This document shows positions 6,526 through 14,109 of a stretch of DNA of 64,000 nt, piece after piece. The DNA is taken from the IMG/VR virus record IMGVR_UViG_3300030419_003648, positions 1 to 64,000 of that record; one strand, written 5' to 3'. The stretch is from a virus. Under the pieces are notes generated by a model, which saw only the letters and a program-made list of their open reading frames with translations, did not search any database and was not told the DNA's origin. How positions within the stretch are numbered: position 1 is the first letter of the stretch; each line of letters starts with the position of its first letter. The position numbers and the translations under genes were made by a program.

Positions 6526-6891
6526 ATGGCTGCTTTTAATAAGAGTGTATTGGTTGGTAATCTTACCAATGACCCAGAATGTTCACAAGTAGGCGAGAAG
6601 AAGATTACTAAATGTAATTTTCGTATTGCTGTGAATAACCCCCGAAATAAAGAAGAAGTTCTTTATATGAATGTAGCTGTTTGGGGTAAGCCTGCTGAGT
6701 CATGCAATACCTATTTACAGAAGGGTAGTTCGGTTTTGGTCGAGGGTCGTATTCGCCAAGCTAAACTAGAAAATGGTTCGTATTGGACTGAAGTAGTTGC
6801 TGATACTGTTCAGTTCTTAGGTAAGACTAAGAAAGCTAATTCAGCAGAAATCCAAACTGAATCAATTACCGATGACGATGTTGCATTTTAA
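6526..6891 (+). CDS. ssb: Single-stranded DNA-binding protein (first of two)
   Basis: A 121-residue OB-fold SSB that would coat ssDNA during replication and recombination. Family features: N-terminal FNKSVLVGNLTNDPE, central LYMNVAVWGKPAESC, GSSVLVEGRIRQ, and an acidic C-terminal tail ending DDDVAF, close to the bacterial SSB DDDIPF tip that recruits partner proteins. A clear GAAAGGAAG ribosome-binding site precedes it. A second SSB gene at 48597 lacks this acidic tip, so the two may have different roles. Confidence 0.93.
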   Translation: MAAFNKSVLVGNLTNDPECSQVGEKKITKCNFRIAVNNPRNKEEVLYMNVAVWGKPAESCNTYLQKGSSVLVEGRIRQAKLENGSYWTEVVADTVQFLGKTKKANSAEIQTESITDDDVAF

Positions 6892-6909
6892 TGTAAAAAG
6901 GATTTTGAT

Positions 6910-7458
6910 ATGAATACTAGTAAGTATTTTTTCGGTTTTGTTTTGCTTACAGTTCTCAATGTAGGCATTTTGCAGCAATGGCAAATTTCCAAACTGAATA
7001 ATCAGTTGGAGCTTTCTGACATGAGAGCTAAAGTTAATGCTGAATTTGCTGATGAACTACTTTGGTTGCAGATCAATGATGTTCAACAGCTAACTGAAGA
7101 CTCTTTGATTGCTCAAGGTCGTTTAGAAGGATTAGTAAACTATTTTGCTACTCCTGAAGATGATCGTAATCAAATTGATAATCTCTGGCATGAAGGATAC
7201 ATGCGTGGTCTATCACAGACTGAGTGGGAATTTGATGTCATTTCGGAAAACAATTACAATCGTGGATACAAAGATGCGATTGAAAAGGCTTTCCCTGATG
7301 GAAAATATCCACAGTACGTTAATTATCCTCCAAGAGAAGTGAGTGGTGGTGCCATTAAGACTCCAGAGTTTGATACCAAGCTCGACAGTCTTAAAGACAA
7401 CACTGAAGTTGTTGACCAGCTTAATGATAAAATTAAGCAGATCAAGAACGAACAATAA
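6910..7458 (+). CDS. Membrane-anchored hypothetical protein
   Basis: A 182-residue protein with one N-terminal hydrophobic segment (residues about 6-24) that probably anchors it in the inner membrane, with the remainder outside or periplasmic. The rest is acidic, with Tyr/Asn-rich stretches (NNYNRGYKDA) and a final amphipathic helix. Function unknown. An intrinsic terminator follows 17 bp after the stop. Confidence 0.75.
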   Translation: MNTSKYFFGFVLLTVLNVGILQQWQISKLNNQLELSDMRAKVNAEFADELLWLQINDVQQLTEDSLIAQGRLEGLVNYFATPEDDRNQIDNLWHEGYMRGLSQTEWEFDVISENNYNRGYKDAIEKAFPDGKYPQYVNYPPREVSGGAIKTPEFDTKLDSLKDNTEVVDQLNDKIKQIKNEQ

Positions 7459-7475
7459 CTGTTAGTTGTTGTTAT

Positions 7476-7515
7476 AATAGCGGTGTAGGCTTCGGCTTGC
7501 ATCGCTATTTTTTTT
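7476..7515 (+). terminator. Rho-independent terminator
   Basis: A 15-bp stem with a few wobble pairs (7476-7490/7495-7509) is capped by a TTCG tetraloop and followed by eight T residues. Ends the operon that includes SSB and the membrane protein. Confidence 0.93.
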
Positions 7516-7516
7516 G

Positions 7517-7575
7517 ACCATTGCCCATTTATAGACCTATTGGCTATATCTGTACAGGGTGGGCAATGGTTTTTA
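7517..7575 (+). terminator. 11-bp inverted repeat with trailing T-run, second terminator candidate
   Basis: ACCATTGCCCA (7517-7527) and TGGGCAATGGT (7560-7570) are perfect inverted repeats around a 32-nt loop with internal ATAG/CTAT pairing. A TTTTTAT tract follows. It would insulate the tmRNA promoter from upstream transcription; the right arm lies where a -35 element would be. Confidence 0.5.
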
Positions 7576-7579
7576 TACT

Positions 7580-7588
7580 GTGTATAAT
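7580..7588 (+). promoter_or_regulatory. tmRNA promoter (GTG-TATAAT)
   Basis: A perfect TATAAT at 7583-7588 preceded by GTG. The mature tmRNA 5' G at 7595 lies 7 bases beyond, exactly where transcription should start. The same GTGTATAAT occurs at 12145 and 29731. Confidence 0.75.
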
Positions 7589-7594
7589 ATATTA

Positions 7595-7933
7595 GGGGGT
7601 GAAATGGTTTCGACTGGTTGTTAAAATGATAGTTGCATTGAGTAGTTGAACGAAGGGCTACTTAAAAAATCGTTCAAACTTTTTAAGTGCAGAAAAGAAT
7701 TTCTCACTAGCCGCCTAGTGCGGCAGGGGTATCACAGCCCTGTAAACCAAATAGTGATGACTCAGATAATTCTGATAGAGATTATGTACTCGAATTAAAT
7801 ACATATGATTGCAGTAAACTGCCTGACTCCGATAATCGGATAACTTTGTTTGTTGTGTGATTACAATAAACTAACAATGTAGATACTATCACAGAGGCAA
7901 TACAGGACGCGGGTTCAACTCCCGCCACCTCCA
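7595..7933 (+). ncRNA. ssrA: tmRNA (ssrA), one-piece
   Basis: A 339-nt tmRNA that rescues stalled ribosomes and tags the nascent protein. The 5' end GGGGGTG pairs with CACCTCC at 7926-7932, followed by the conserved AAATGGTTTCGAC. The T arm is GCGGGTTCAACTCCCGC and the discriminator is A7933; CCA is not encoded. The tag frame runs from GCA at 7689 to TAG at 7716-7718 and reads AEKNFSLAA, with the LAA end seen by ClpXP-type proteases. A hairpin-forming region follows the tag. The tag resembles planctomycete tags as I remember them, which hints at the host. Confidence 0.96.
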
Positions 7934-7936
7934 CTT

Positions 7937-8122
7937 ATGAGCGATTACTCTAATAAACGAAAATACAAAAAGAAGAAAGCCAAAGAACAGGCGAGAAAGA
8001 AGAAGCAGGCTAGAAGAAGCATTGCGATCAAGTCTGAAAATAGACAAAAGAAAGCCATTGAAAAAATAAAGTGGCAGAACAGGTCAAGAATTACACCAAC
8101 TAGAAGCGAAGATGGTGAATAA
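7937..8122 (+). CDS. Lys/Arg-rich small protein
   Basis: An open frame of 61 codons between tmRNA and tRNA-Arg. Over 40 percent of residues are Lys or Arg, suggesting binding to nucleic acid or ribosome. No ribosome-binding site is evident because the upstream bases are the tmRNA 3' end. It could be a chance frame. A similar basic 34-residue frame lies at 29567. Confidence 0.4.
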   Translation: MSDYSNKRKYKKKKAKEQARKKKQARRSIAIKSENRQKKAIEKIKWQNRSRITPTRSEDGE

Positions 8123-8128
8123 GAGAAT

Positions 8129-8200
8129 GGCCTCATAGTTAAATGGATATAACAAAGGTCTTCTAAACCTTAGTTCGGGGTTCGATTCCCTGTGGGGCTA
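8129..8200 (+). tRNA. tRNA-Arg (TCT)
   Basis: A 72-nt cloverleaf: acceptor GGCCTCA/TGGGGCT (G1 opposite U72), anticodon stem AAGGT/ACCTT enclosing CTTCTAA with anticodon TCT, and T arm CGGGGTTCGATTCCCTG. The discriminator is A and CCA is not encoded. It decodes AGA, a codon frequent in these A/T-rich phage genes. Confidence 0.94.
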
Positions 8201-8235
8201 CTAGATGATAGTTGTGTTTTTAATCATGAACAGAG

Positions 8236-8532
8236 ATGAAGATAACAGAGGCTGAATTAGATGACATATTGAGATCTTATAATGACCCAAACCTACAACA
8301 AGCCGCCGTAGAGTTCATTGGCTTGTTAAAGAAATTTGATAAAACAGAAGACGATAAATATATATACTTGATGGACGATGTTGCTAATAGGGTTAAAGAC
8401 AGGATTCCTTATGACGAGGTAATGTTCAACGATTCGTGGACAACGGAGCCGAGCTTTGTTCTGATGGCTACCGTTATGAAAATGATTAGTTTGGACTATT
8501 TACCCAGTCTAAAAAAATACGAAGGTTTTTAA
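8236..8532 (+). CDS. Hypothetical protein
   Basis: A 98-residue acidic helical protein, unrecognised. The frame continues after its TAA without another stop to 8616, encoding an extra 27 residues, so the present end may be a recent stop. It lies between tRNA-Arg and the rIIA gene. Confidence 0.65.
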   Translation: MKITEAELDDILRSYNDPNLQQAAVEFIGLLKKFDKTEDDKYIYLMDDVANRVKDRIPYDEVMFNDSWTTEPSFVLMATVMKMISLDYLPSLKKYEGF

Positions 8533-8536
8533 TTAT

Positions 8537-8627
8537 TTTTGGATTTAGGGACTACAACTTTTAGATTCATGTCGATAGAATTTATAGAGTTGATAAACAA
8601 GTATCCCTTTTCTTAGGAAATCCAAAA
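8537..8627 (+). promoter_or_regulatory. Long-range hairpin reaching the rIIA start codon
   Basis: TTTTGGATTT (8537-8546) is perfectly complementary to AAATCCAAAA (8618-8627). The right arm covers part of the AGGAAA ribosome-binding site and the first base of the rIIA ATG, so pairing would hide the start. A 15-codon frame (ATG 8569 to TAG 8616, MSIEFIELINKYPFS) lies in the loop and could act as a leader peptide. Confidence 0.35.
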
Positions 8628-10789
8628 TGAAATTGCAATCCGAAGTAAACAGTGTTGTCCGATCAAACGACTTTGAACAATCCAACTACACCATCGAAGC
8701 GTCAGCTAAAGCCTTCTCAATTCTTTCAGATGGCTTATACTCAAACAAAATAAAAGCTGTGATTCGTGAGCTATCTACAAATGCTTACGATGCTCATGTT
8801 GATGCTGGCAAAGCTGACGTTCCATTCAACGTCACCATGCCAGATAGATTCAGTCCTCAATTTGCGATTCGTGACTTCGGCACTGGCCTATCTCACGAAG
8901 ACTGCATGAATCTTTACACTACATACTTTGGTAGCACTAAGACTAATACTAATGATGCAGTTGGATGTCTTGGTCTTGGTAGCAAGTCGCCATTTGCTTA
9001 TACAGATAGTTTCATTGTTACTTCTTATCACAATGGCAAAGTGCGTGTTTATAATTCTTTCAAAGATGAACACAATAAACCTGTGTTTGCTTTGATGTCA
9101 GAAGATGATACTACTCAGCCTAATGGGTTGCATGTATTGTTCAGTGTAGATGCTGACGATGTACAGGAGTTCGAGCAGGAAGCTAAAGAAGTATACAAAC
9201 ACTTTAAGGTTAAGCCTAACTTTAATAGCGATATTGAAATAGAAGAGTTTGATTATGTCTTTACTGGTAGCACTTGGGGCTTAGTCAACAAAGATGCTCA
9301 GCGACGATGGGATATTAAGGCTAAAGCTATCATGGGTCAGGTTGCATATGATCTTGATGGAGATCAGTTTTCAGACAATGATACCGTTACTGCTGTATTG
9401 AAAAGCAATGTGCATATCCATTTTGCTATTGGTGATGTAGATATTACACCAAGTCGTGAATCTCTTAGTTACAACGAGTATACTAAGAAAGCTATTGTTG
9501 AGGCTTGCGAGTTTATTATTGAAGAGTTGAAAGAGACTCTTGGCGAGAGCTTTGATGATTGTCCTACACATTGGGATGCACGAATCAAATACAAAAACTT
9601 CCGCAGAGAAGGTGGTCACTTAAATGAGATAATCAGATCATTCAGTGATGACATTAAGTGGAATGGCAAAGACTTGTTTGATGATGCTTACGATAGAGTA
9701 TATACACCAAAGAAGACTGTTTCAGACTACAACGGTGGAGATATGGAAGTTCCCATGTACAAGATGCGTAAGATGTACCGAGATTTCTGGAAAACTGCTA
9801 TTGCTTGTGACGATGTGGAGTTTATTCGATTTGATAACGGTACTAAGAACATAGTGCTAATCCTTGATGACTTGAAACGTGGTGCTGTTGCTCGTACTCG
9901 AAAGTATGCTAAGGAACAACTTGGCGATAAGCATGACCGAGAGAAGAACAAGTTTGAGTATTATCTAATTAGTGGTGGCGACAAAGAAGCTATCATGAAA
10001 TGGTTGGGTTGTACTGAAGAACATTTGATTCTTGCTTCAAGTCTTTCATCAGTTACTAGAAGCAGAAGCAATAACTCTGGTGCTAGTTATAGAAGCAAAG
10101 TGTGTATCTGGGATTACAGTCGTGGCCAGTGGAAAGACGTTGAAGTAGACATGGAAGAAGGTGGTCTATACTTCGAGATCAATCGCTATGAGATTGTTGG
10201 TCGTGATGGCAACCGCATGGGTGATTGGAATAACATCAGAAGGTTCAATGAGCTACTCACAGATATTGGCTGTGAGATTGATGAAGAAGTTCCTATTTAC
10301 GGCATCAAGAGTCAAGAGCTAAAGAAGAAGAAGTTCAATGCCAACGGTCAGTGGACTAACTACTTCGAGTACATGCAGTCGGCATACAATGATCGCATTA
10401 CTGAAGTCCTTGAGTGGAATGTTGAACACATTGCTTGGAGACAACATGAAAGTTCTGAGCGTGAAGTTATTGCCAACTGGTTGTCTGAAGTGGACAATCT
10501 GCCTGAAGAGATACGAGAGTATGTCGATGACTACAAGTGGTGTCGTTCAAACGAGAAGTTGTGGGTTGCCATGAGTGCGCTCAAAAGACATCTTGGTTTG
10601 GGTAATGGTCTTCAGCAGGATGTTGATGTAGACCCTGTTGAGTGGAACAAGAGGGAGAGTAAAATCACTGAGACTTTCCCTGTGCTGAACTACACCAACC
10701 TTCACTCGTACTACGACAATGAAGCAGAGCGAGACATTCGCAAAGCACACATTCTGGACTACATCAAGTTAGTCCTTTCCAGTAAATAG
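8627..10789 (+). CDS. rIIA: rIIA-like protein (GHKL ATPase domain)
   Basis: A 720-residue homologue of the T4 rIIA lysis-inhibition and exclusion protein. The N-terminal GHKL/Hsp90-type ATPase fold shows the N box ELSTNAYDAH (E49, N52), G1 DFGTGL (83-88) and G2 GCLGLGSKS (113-121). The Bergerat pocket therefore looks intact. The long C-terminal part is phage specific. In T4 the protein is membrane-associated, works with rIIB, and counters Rex-type exclusion; the function here is by homology. The start follows AGGAAA. A rIIB homologue follows 25 bp downstream. Confidence 0.9.
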   Translation: MKLQSEVNSVVRSNDFEQSNYTIEASAKAFSILSDGLYSNKIKAVIRELSTNAYDAHVDAGKADVPFNVTMPDRFSPQFAIRDFGTGLSHEDCMNLYTTYFGSTKTNTNDAVGCLGLGSKSPFAYTDSFIVTSYHNGKVRVYNSFKDEHNKPVFALMSEDDTTQPNGLHVLFSVDADDVQEFEQEAKEVYKHFKVKPNFNSDIEIEEFDYVFTGSTWGLVNKDAQRRWDIKAKAIMGQVAYDLDGDQFSDNDTVTAVLKSNVHIHFAIGDVDITPSRESLSYNEYTKKAIVEACEFIIEELKETLGESFDDCPTHWDARIKYKNFRREGGHLNEIIRSFSDDIKWNGKDLFDDAYDRVYTPKKTVSDYNGGDMEVPMYKMRKMYRDFWKTAIACDDVEFIRFDNGTKNIVLILDDLKRGAVARTRKYAKEQLGDKHDREKNKFEYYLISGGDKEAIMKWLGCTEEHLILASSLSSVTRSRSNNSGASYRSKVCIWDYSRGQWKDVEVDMEEGGLYFEINRYEIVGRDGNRMGDWNNIRRFNELLTDIGCEIDEEVPIYGIKSQELKKKKFNANGQWTNYFEYMQSAYNDRITEVLEWNVEHIAWRQHESSEREVIANWLSEVDNLPEEIREYVDDYKWCRSNEKLWVAMSALKRHLGLGNGLQQDVDVDPVEWNKRESKITETFPVLNYTNLHSYYDNEAERDIRKAHILDYIKLVLSSK

Positions 10790-10814
10790 TTTTTTTGATT
10801 TTAGGAGTATTGAT

Positions 10815-11642
10815 ATGAGTTACATTGTAAGTAACAAAGGCGTTGTAAATTGTGTTGTCGCTGGTAAGACCTACACCTTCGACAAGAACCATCCAAACTA
10901 TACCAAGTTAGTAGGTCACTTGATTGATGGTAATGTTGAATACTTTGAAGCTGACTATGATGTCGTTGCGGCAATAGACAACTTCTGTGAAGGATACATT
11001 GACGTTAAGAATGGTACACTTCAGTGGGATGGCATTGAGATGCCAGAACTATTCACTGAGCGTATCTTGAAGATGAAGACTGAAGGGTTTAACTTCCAAC
11101 CAATGTTGGAGTTCTTAAACAATATGAACGAGAATCCTTCTGACCATGCTATTGTGGAGTTGTTTGACTTCATGCAACATGAACACTTACCTATTACTGA
11201 TGATGGTCACTTCCTTGCGTATAAGGCTGTGAACAAAGACTTCAAAGATAAGTGGAGTGGAACCTTTGACAACTCAGTTGGTAATGTAGTTGAAGTTGAT
11301 CGAGGTAATGTTGATAGCAATCGTAACAACGGTTGTAGCAAGGGACTTCATGTAGGCTCTTTGGATTATGTCAAAGACTATGGAAGTGAAGATGGTGGCG
11401 ACCAGTTCTTAGTGGTCAAAGTCAATCCTATGGATGTAGTAAGCGTACCTCACGATTCACGATACCAGAAGTTGCGTTGTTGCAAGTATGAGGTTGTAGC
11501 TCTGTTCACTGATCCACTCAAGGATTCTGTTCAGATGAGCGACAAGCCTCCTGTAGAGGTCGAAGTGACTCACTACGATGAGGCATGGCGTGACAATGTT
11601 CGTGAGCGTATCGAGTCGCTGACGAGCTTAATGACCGCTTAG
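10815..11642 (+). CDS. rIIB: rIIB-like protein
   Basis: A 275-residue partner of rIIA. The N-terminal half resembles T4 rIIB, including NPSDHAIVELFDFMQHEHLPIT and GHFLAYKAVNKDFKDKWSGT. The C-terminal part shows CSKGLHVGSLDYV and FLVVKVNPMDVVSVPHD, typical of rIIB-like proteins in many phages. RBS is GGAGT before ATG. Co-transcribed with rIIA and followed by two hairpins that end the operon. The biochemical role of the family is unresolved. Confidence 0.9.
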   Translation: MSYIVSNKGVVNCVVAGKTYTFDKNHPNYTKLVGHLIDGNVEYFEADYDVVAAIDNFCEGYIDVKNGTLQWDGIEMPELFTERILKMKTEGFNFQPMLEFLNNMNENPSDHAIVELFDFMQHEHLPITDDGHFLAYKAVNKDFKDKWSGTFDNSVGNVVEVDRGNVDSNRNNGCSKGLHVGSLDYVKDYGSEDGGDQFLVVKVNPMDVVSVPHDSRYQKLRCCKYEVVALFTDPLKDSVQMSDKPPVEVEVTHYDEAWRDNVRERIESLTSLMTA

Positions 11643-11654
11643 TATTTTCAGGGA

Positions 11655-11717
11655 GGCCGATGCTCGTTGTATCGGTCAGGGCGGCAGGTTGTGTTCCAGC
11701 CTGTCGTCCTTTATTTT
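11655..11717 (+). terminator. Two consecutive hairpins, the second an intrinsic terminator
   Basis: First hairpin: GGCCGAT (11655-11661) with ATCGGTC (11671-11677). Second: a 14-bp stem with three G-T pairs, 11678-11691 with 11697-11710, loop TGTTC, then TTATTTT. Together they end the rII operon. Confidence 0.88.
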
Positions 11718-11734
11718 GCTTGAGAGGATGGAGT

Positions 11735-12142
11735 ATGATTTTTTCGTATTATTCCATTGGCGATGTGATACTTGATATTGTTGGTGGTATTGCTGCTTTT
11801 ATAGTCTTGTGTGCTTGGGGAGTGGCATCAGTCGAACCTAAGAAAAAACAGGTCGAGACTAAGAAACCAAAACGGGTTCAAAACAATGCAAAGCCAGCAC
11901 AAATCAAACCAATAGAACTAGAATTGGTATTCGAGTATGACGAGTCTGATAAAACTAAACCTAAGCCTAAGCCTGTTCCCAAGACCTCAGAGAAGATAAT
12001 TGAAGAGGCTGTATTCGCTCTTCATAACTTAGGTTTTAAGAAAACTGAAGCTAAAAAGGCCATAGAAAGAGTGTCTAATGGCAGGGTTTTTGATAATGTT
12101 CAAGACTTGATAGTAGCCACGATGGATAGAACTAATGTTTAA
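11735..12142 (+). CDS. Membrane-anchored protein with UBA-like C-terminal domain
   Basis: A 135-residue protein starting at ATG 11735 after GAGAGG; the longer frame from 11660 would begin inside the terminator hairpins. One N-terminal membrane segment (residues about 12-32) is followed by a Lys/Pro-rich linker. The C-terminal helical segment EEAVFALHNLGFKKTEAKKAIERV resembles the RuvA domain III or UBA-type helix-turn-helix that binds a protein partner; this is a weak resemblance. Function unknown. Confidence 0.75.
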   Translation: MIFSYYSIGDVILDIVGGIAAFIVLCAWGVASVEPKKKQVETKKPKRVQNNAKPAQIKPIELELVFEYDESDKTKPKPKPVPKTSEKIIEEAVFALHNLGFKKTEAKKAIERVSNGRVFDNVQDLIVATMDRTNV

Positions 12143-12144
12143 TT

Positions 12145-12153
12145 GTGTATAAT
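12145..12153 (+). promoter_or_regulatory. Promoter element GTG-TATAAT
   Basis: TATAAT at 12148-12153 preceded by GTG, 12 bp before the ATG at 12165, identical to the tmRNA promoter core. The transcript would begin about 5 nt before the start codon, so the leader would be almost absent. Confidence 0.6.
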
Positions 12154-12164
12154 AAGGTAGAGCT

Positions 12165-12734
12165 ATGAATAGGTTAAGAGGGATGACTGCATACTTATGC
12201 GGTGCTATGGATAGAGTAGAAGATGGTGGAGTTAAATGGAGAAACTATGTAACTCCTAAACTTCAAGAGCTTGGTGTTGGCGTTTTAGACCCTTGCGATA
12301 AAGCAAGTGACTATGGCACTGAAGATCATGACACTAGAGATCATATAGCCAAATTAAAAAAGTCTGGCAAGTATGATGAGGTGTCTAAGATAATGAAACC
12401 TATTTGCGCTATAGATTTGAGAATGGTTGACATTGCTCACTTTATTGTAATGAGCTTGGATGTTGACACTCACCTATGTGGTTCTTACCACGAAGCCTCA
12501 ATCGCTATAGCCCAGAAGAAACCTGTTGTCATAATGTGCAAACAGGGGAAGGAAAATTTACCAAACTGGATGTTTGGTGTAGTTCCCCATGAAATGGTAT
12601 TTTCAAATTGGAGTGAACTATTGGAGTATTTACGTCACATTGACGAAGATGATGATGCAAAACATATGAACCGTTGGCGGTTCTTTGACTTCGATAAGGT
12701 TTACAATAATGATAGATTTACAATTCAACCGTAG
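12165..12734 (+). CDS. Nucleoside 2-deoxyribosyltransferase-like protein
   Basis: A 189-residue protein of the nucleoside deoxyribosyltransferase / Rossmann-like superfamily. Evidence is AYLCGAMDR (residues 9-17), the GVLDPCD strand-turn, AIDLRMVDIAHFIV, and GSYHEASIAIAQKKPVVIM, where E110 matches the catalytic Glu of the family. Members swap bases between deoxyribonucleosides or hydrolyse dNMPs; in phages they may help nucleotide salvage or base modification. The substrate is unknown. It overlaps the following DUF1501 gene by 26 bp. Confidence 0.8.
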   Translation: MNRLRGMTAYLCGAMDRVEDGGVKWRNYVTPKLQELGVGVLDPCDKASDYGTEDHDTRDHIAKLKKSGKYDEVSKIMKPICAIDLRMVDIAHFIVMSLDVDTHLCGSYHEASIAIAQKKPVVIMCKQGKENLPNWMFGVVPHEMVFSNWSELLEYLRHIDEDDDAKHMNRWRFFDFDKVYNNDRFTIQP

Positions 12735-13941
12735 AGACTTTATGAGAGTAGGTGGCATTAGTGCTGGACTAAGTGCCATTGGATTATCAGATATAAAAGC
12801 AGAAGACGCTCCTTTATGTTTATCGCCAAATGACAAATCCGTTATATGGGTTTGGCTTGGTGGTGGAGCAACACAAGTAGAAACATTCGATCCAAAGCCA
12901 GACGCTCCTGACAACGTAAGAGCAGTTAATGGCTGGGTTAAAACAAACGCTGGTTACAGAATTGGTGCTGACTGGGAAAACCTAGCAACAGTTGGCGATA
13001 AGATGACAGTTGTTAGATCGTTTGCTCATGGCAATGCTAGTCATAGAACTGGTACTCATTGGGTAATGACTGGCTACAATAGCACAGACAATACACCACT
13101 GTCACCAGCTTATAATCCTTCATACGGTTCTATGGTTGCTAGTTCATATGGCTCAAACAATCCAATTACTGGTATGCCAGCTTATGTAAGAGTCAACAAT
13201 ATCACTTATGATGGTGGAGCTTGGTTAGGTACTGACTACAAACCTTATGAAGCTACTGGCGAAGGTGTTAAAAACCTACAATTAAAAATAAACAGAGAGC
13301 ATTTTCTCGGTCGTCAGGATTTACTGACGGGTCTTGATAGATTGCGAGACAATACTAGCTTGCGCGATCAATCCTACAATATGCTTTTAGGCAATATTGC
13401 AGATGCTTTTGATGTAAAAAAAGAAGACCCAAAGAATTTAGAAGAGTATGGAAGTGGTATTGGAGAACAGCTACTTCTCGCTAGAAGACTTGCCGAAAGA
13501 GGCACTAAATTCGTCACAATCCAATACGGCGGCTGGGATATGCACTCTAATATCTCTAAAGCATTAAAGAGTAGAGTTCCACCCGTCGATAAAGCCCTTA
13601 CCGCACTGATTAACGACATCCACAATAGAGGTCTGAATAAAGACATTATGGTAGTTGTGACGGGCGAGTTTGGACGAACCTATAAGATTAATGCTAATTC
13701 AGGTAGAGATCATTGGCCTAGATTGTCGCCATTGATGATCTCTGGTGGAGACTTTTTTATGGGGTATGCTCTTGGTGAATCCACTTCTAAAGCAGAAGAA
13801 CCAAAGACAGACCCTCATAACCCACAGAATTTAACAGCAACATTACTTAAACATTTTGGTATTGACCAACACACACAAAGATTAGACATGGCTGGAAGGC
13901 CACGTTATTTCTTAGATGTTGGTACAGAATCTATTATCTAA
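12709..13941 (+). CDS. DUF1501 protein with twin-arginine signal
   Basis: A 410-residue DUF1501 family protein, an alkaline-phosphatase/sulfatase-like fold especially abundant in Planctomycetota. The N-terminus FNRRDFMRVGGISAG has RR at 8-9 and a short hydrophobic stretch, matching a Tat signal, so it is probably exported folded. Family blocks visible: VIWVWLGGGATQVETFDPKP, FAHGNASHRTGTHWVMTGY, FVTIQYGGWDMHSN, VVVTGEFGRTYKINANSGRDHWP, and GGRP-like AGRPRYF at the end. Start ATG 12709 is preferred over an upstream TTG. Family activity is not established. Very unusual in a phage. Confidence 0.9.
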   Translation: MIDLQFNRRDFMRVGGISAGLSAIGLSDIKAEDAPLCLSPNDKSVIWVWLGGGATQVETFDPKPDAPDNVRAVNGWVKTNAGYRIGADWENLATVGDKMTVVRSFAHGNASHRTGTHWVMTGYNSTDNTPLSPAYNPSYGSMVASSYGSNNPITGMPAYVRVNNITYDGGAWLGTDYKPYEATGEGVKNLQLKINREHFLGRQDLLTGLDRLRDNTSLRDQSYNMLLGNIADAFDVKKEDPKNLEEYGSGIGEQLLLARRLAERGTKFVTIQYGGWDMHSNISKALKSRVPPVDKALTALINDIHNRGLNKDIMVVVTGEFGRTYKINANSGRDHWPRLSPLMISGGDFFMGYALGESTSKAEEPKTDPHNPQNLTATLLKHFGIDQHTQRLDMAGRPRYFLDVGTESII

Positions 13942-13991
13942 TAGATATTGAGGAGGATTTGTCACTAGGAACCTAACATTCGAGGTGGCAA
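13942..13991 (+). promoter_or_regulatory. Short spacer with two strong Shine-Dalgarno-like sites
   Basis: GAGGAGG (about 13951-13957) and GAGGTGG (about 13982-13988) occur within 40 bp. The second serves the small gene at 13992; the first is followed only by a six-codon TTG frame. No terminator is visible. Confidence 0.35.
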
Positions 13992-14108
13992 ATGAAAAAA
14001 TTTTGTTCAACTATAAAGTTTGTATTTGAAAATGCTTACTACATAAGTGGTACTGCGTTTTTCATATTTGTAATTTACTTTTTAACCAAGTTTACTATGT
14101 GGTGGTGA
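13992..14108 (+). CDS. Small single-pass membrane protein, 38 aa
   Basis: ATG at 13992 follows GAGGTGG with good spacing and the frame ends TGA at 14106-14108. The product has a basic N-terminus and one aromatic-rich hydrophobic segment ending KFTMWW. It lies between DUF1501 and a secreted protein, so it may act at the membrane with them. Unrecognised. Confidence 0.6.
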   Translation: MKKFCSTIKFVFENAYYISGTAFFIFVIYFLTKFTMWW

Positions 14109-14109
14109 T

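Noticed and set aside
8533-8616. In-frame extension of the 98-residue protein past its stop
   Set aside because: An open extension of 27 codons is present, but nothing indicates readthrough; recorded only as an oddity.
11660-11734. Longer N-terminus for the UBA-like membrane protein
   Set aside because: The extra codons cover the two hairpins that end the rII operon.
12685-12708. TTG start for the DUF1501 gene
   Set aside because: ATG 12709 gives a normal Tat signal and has an upstream AAGG.
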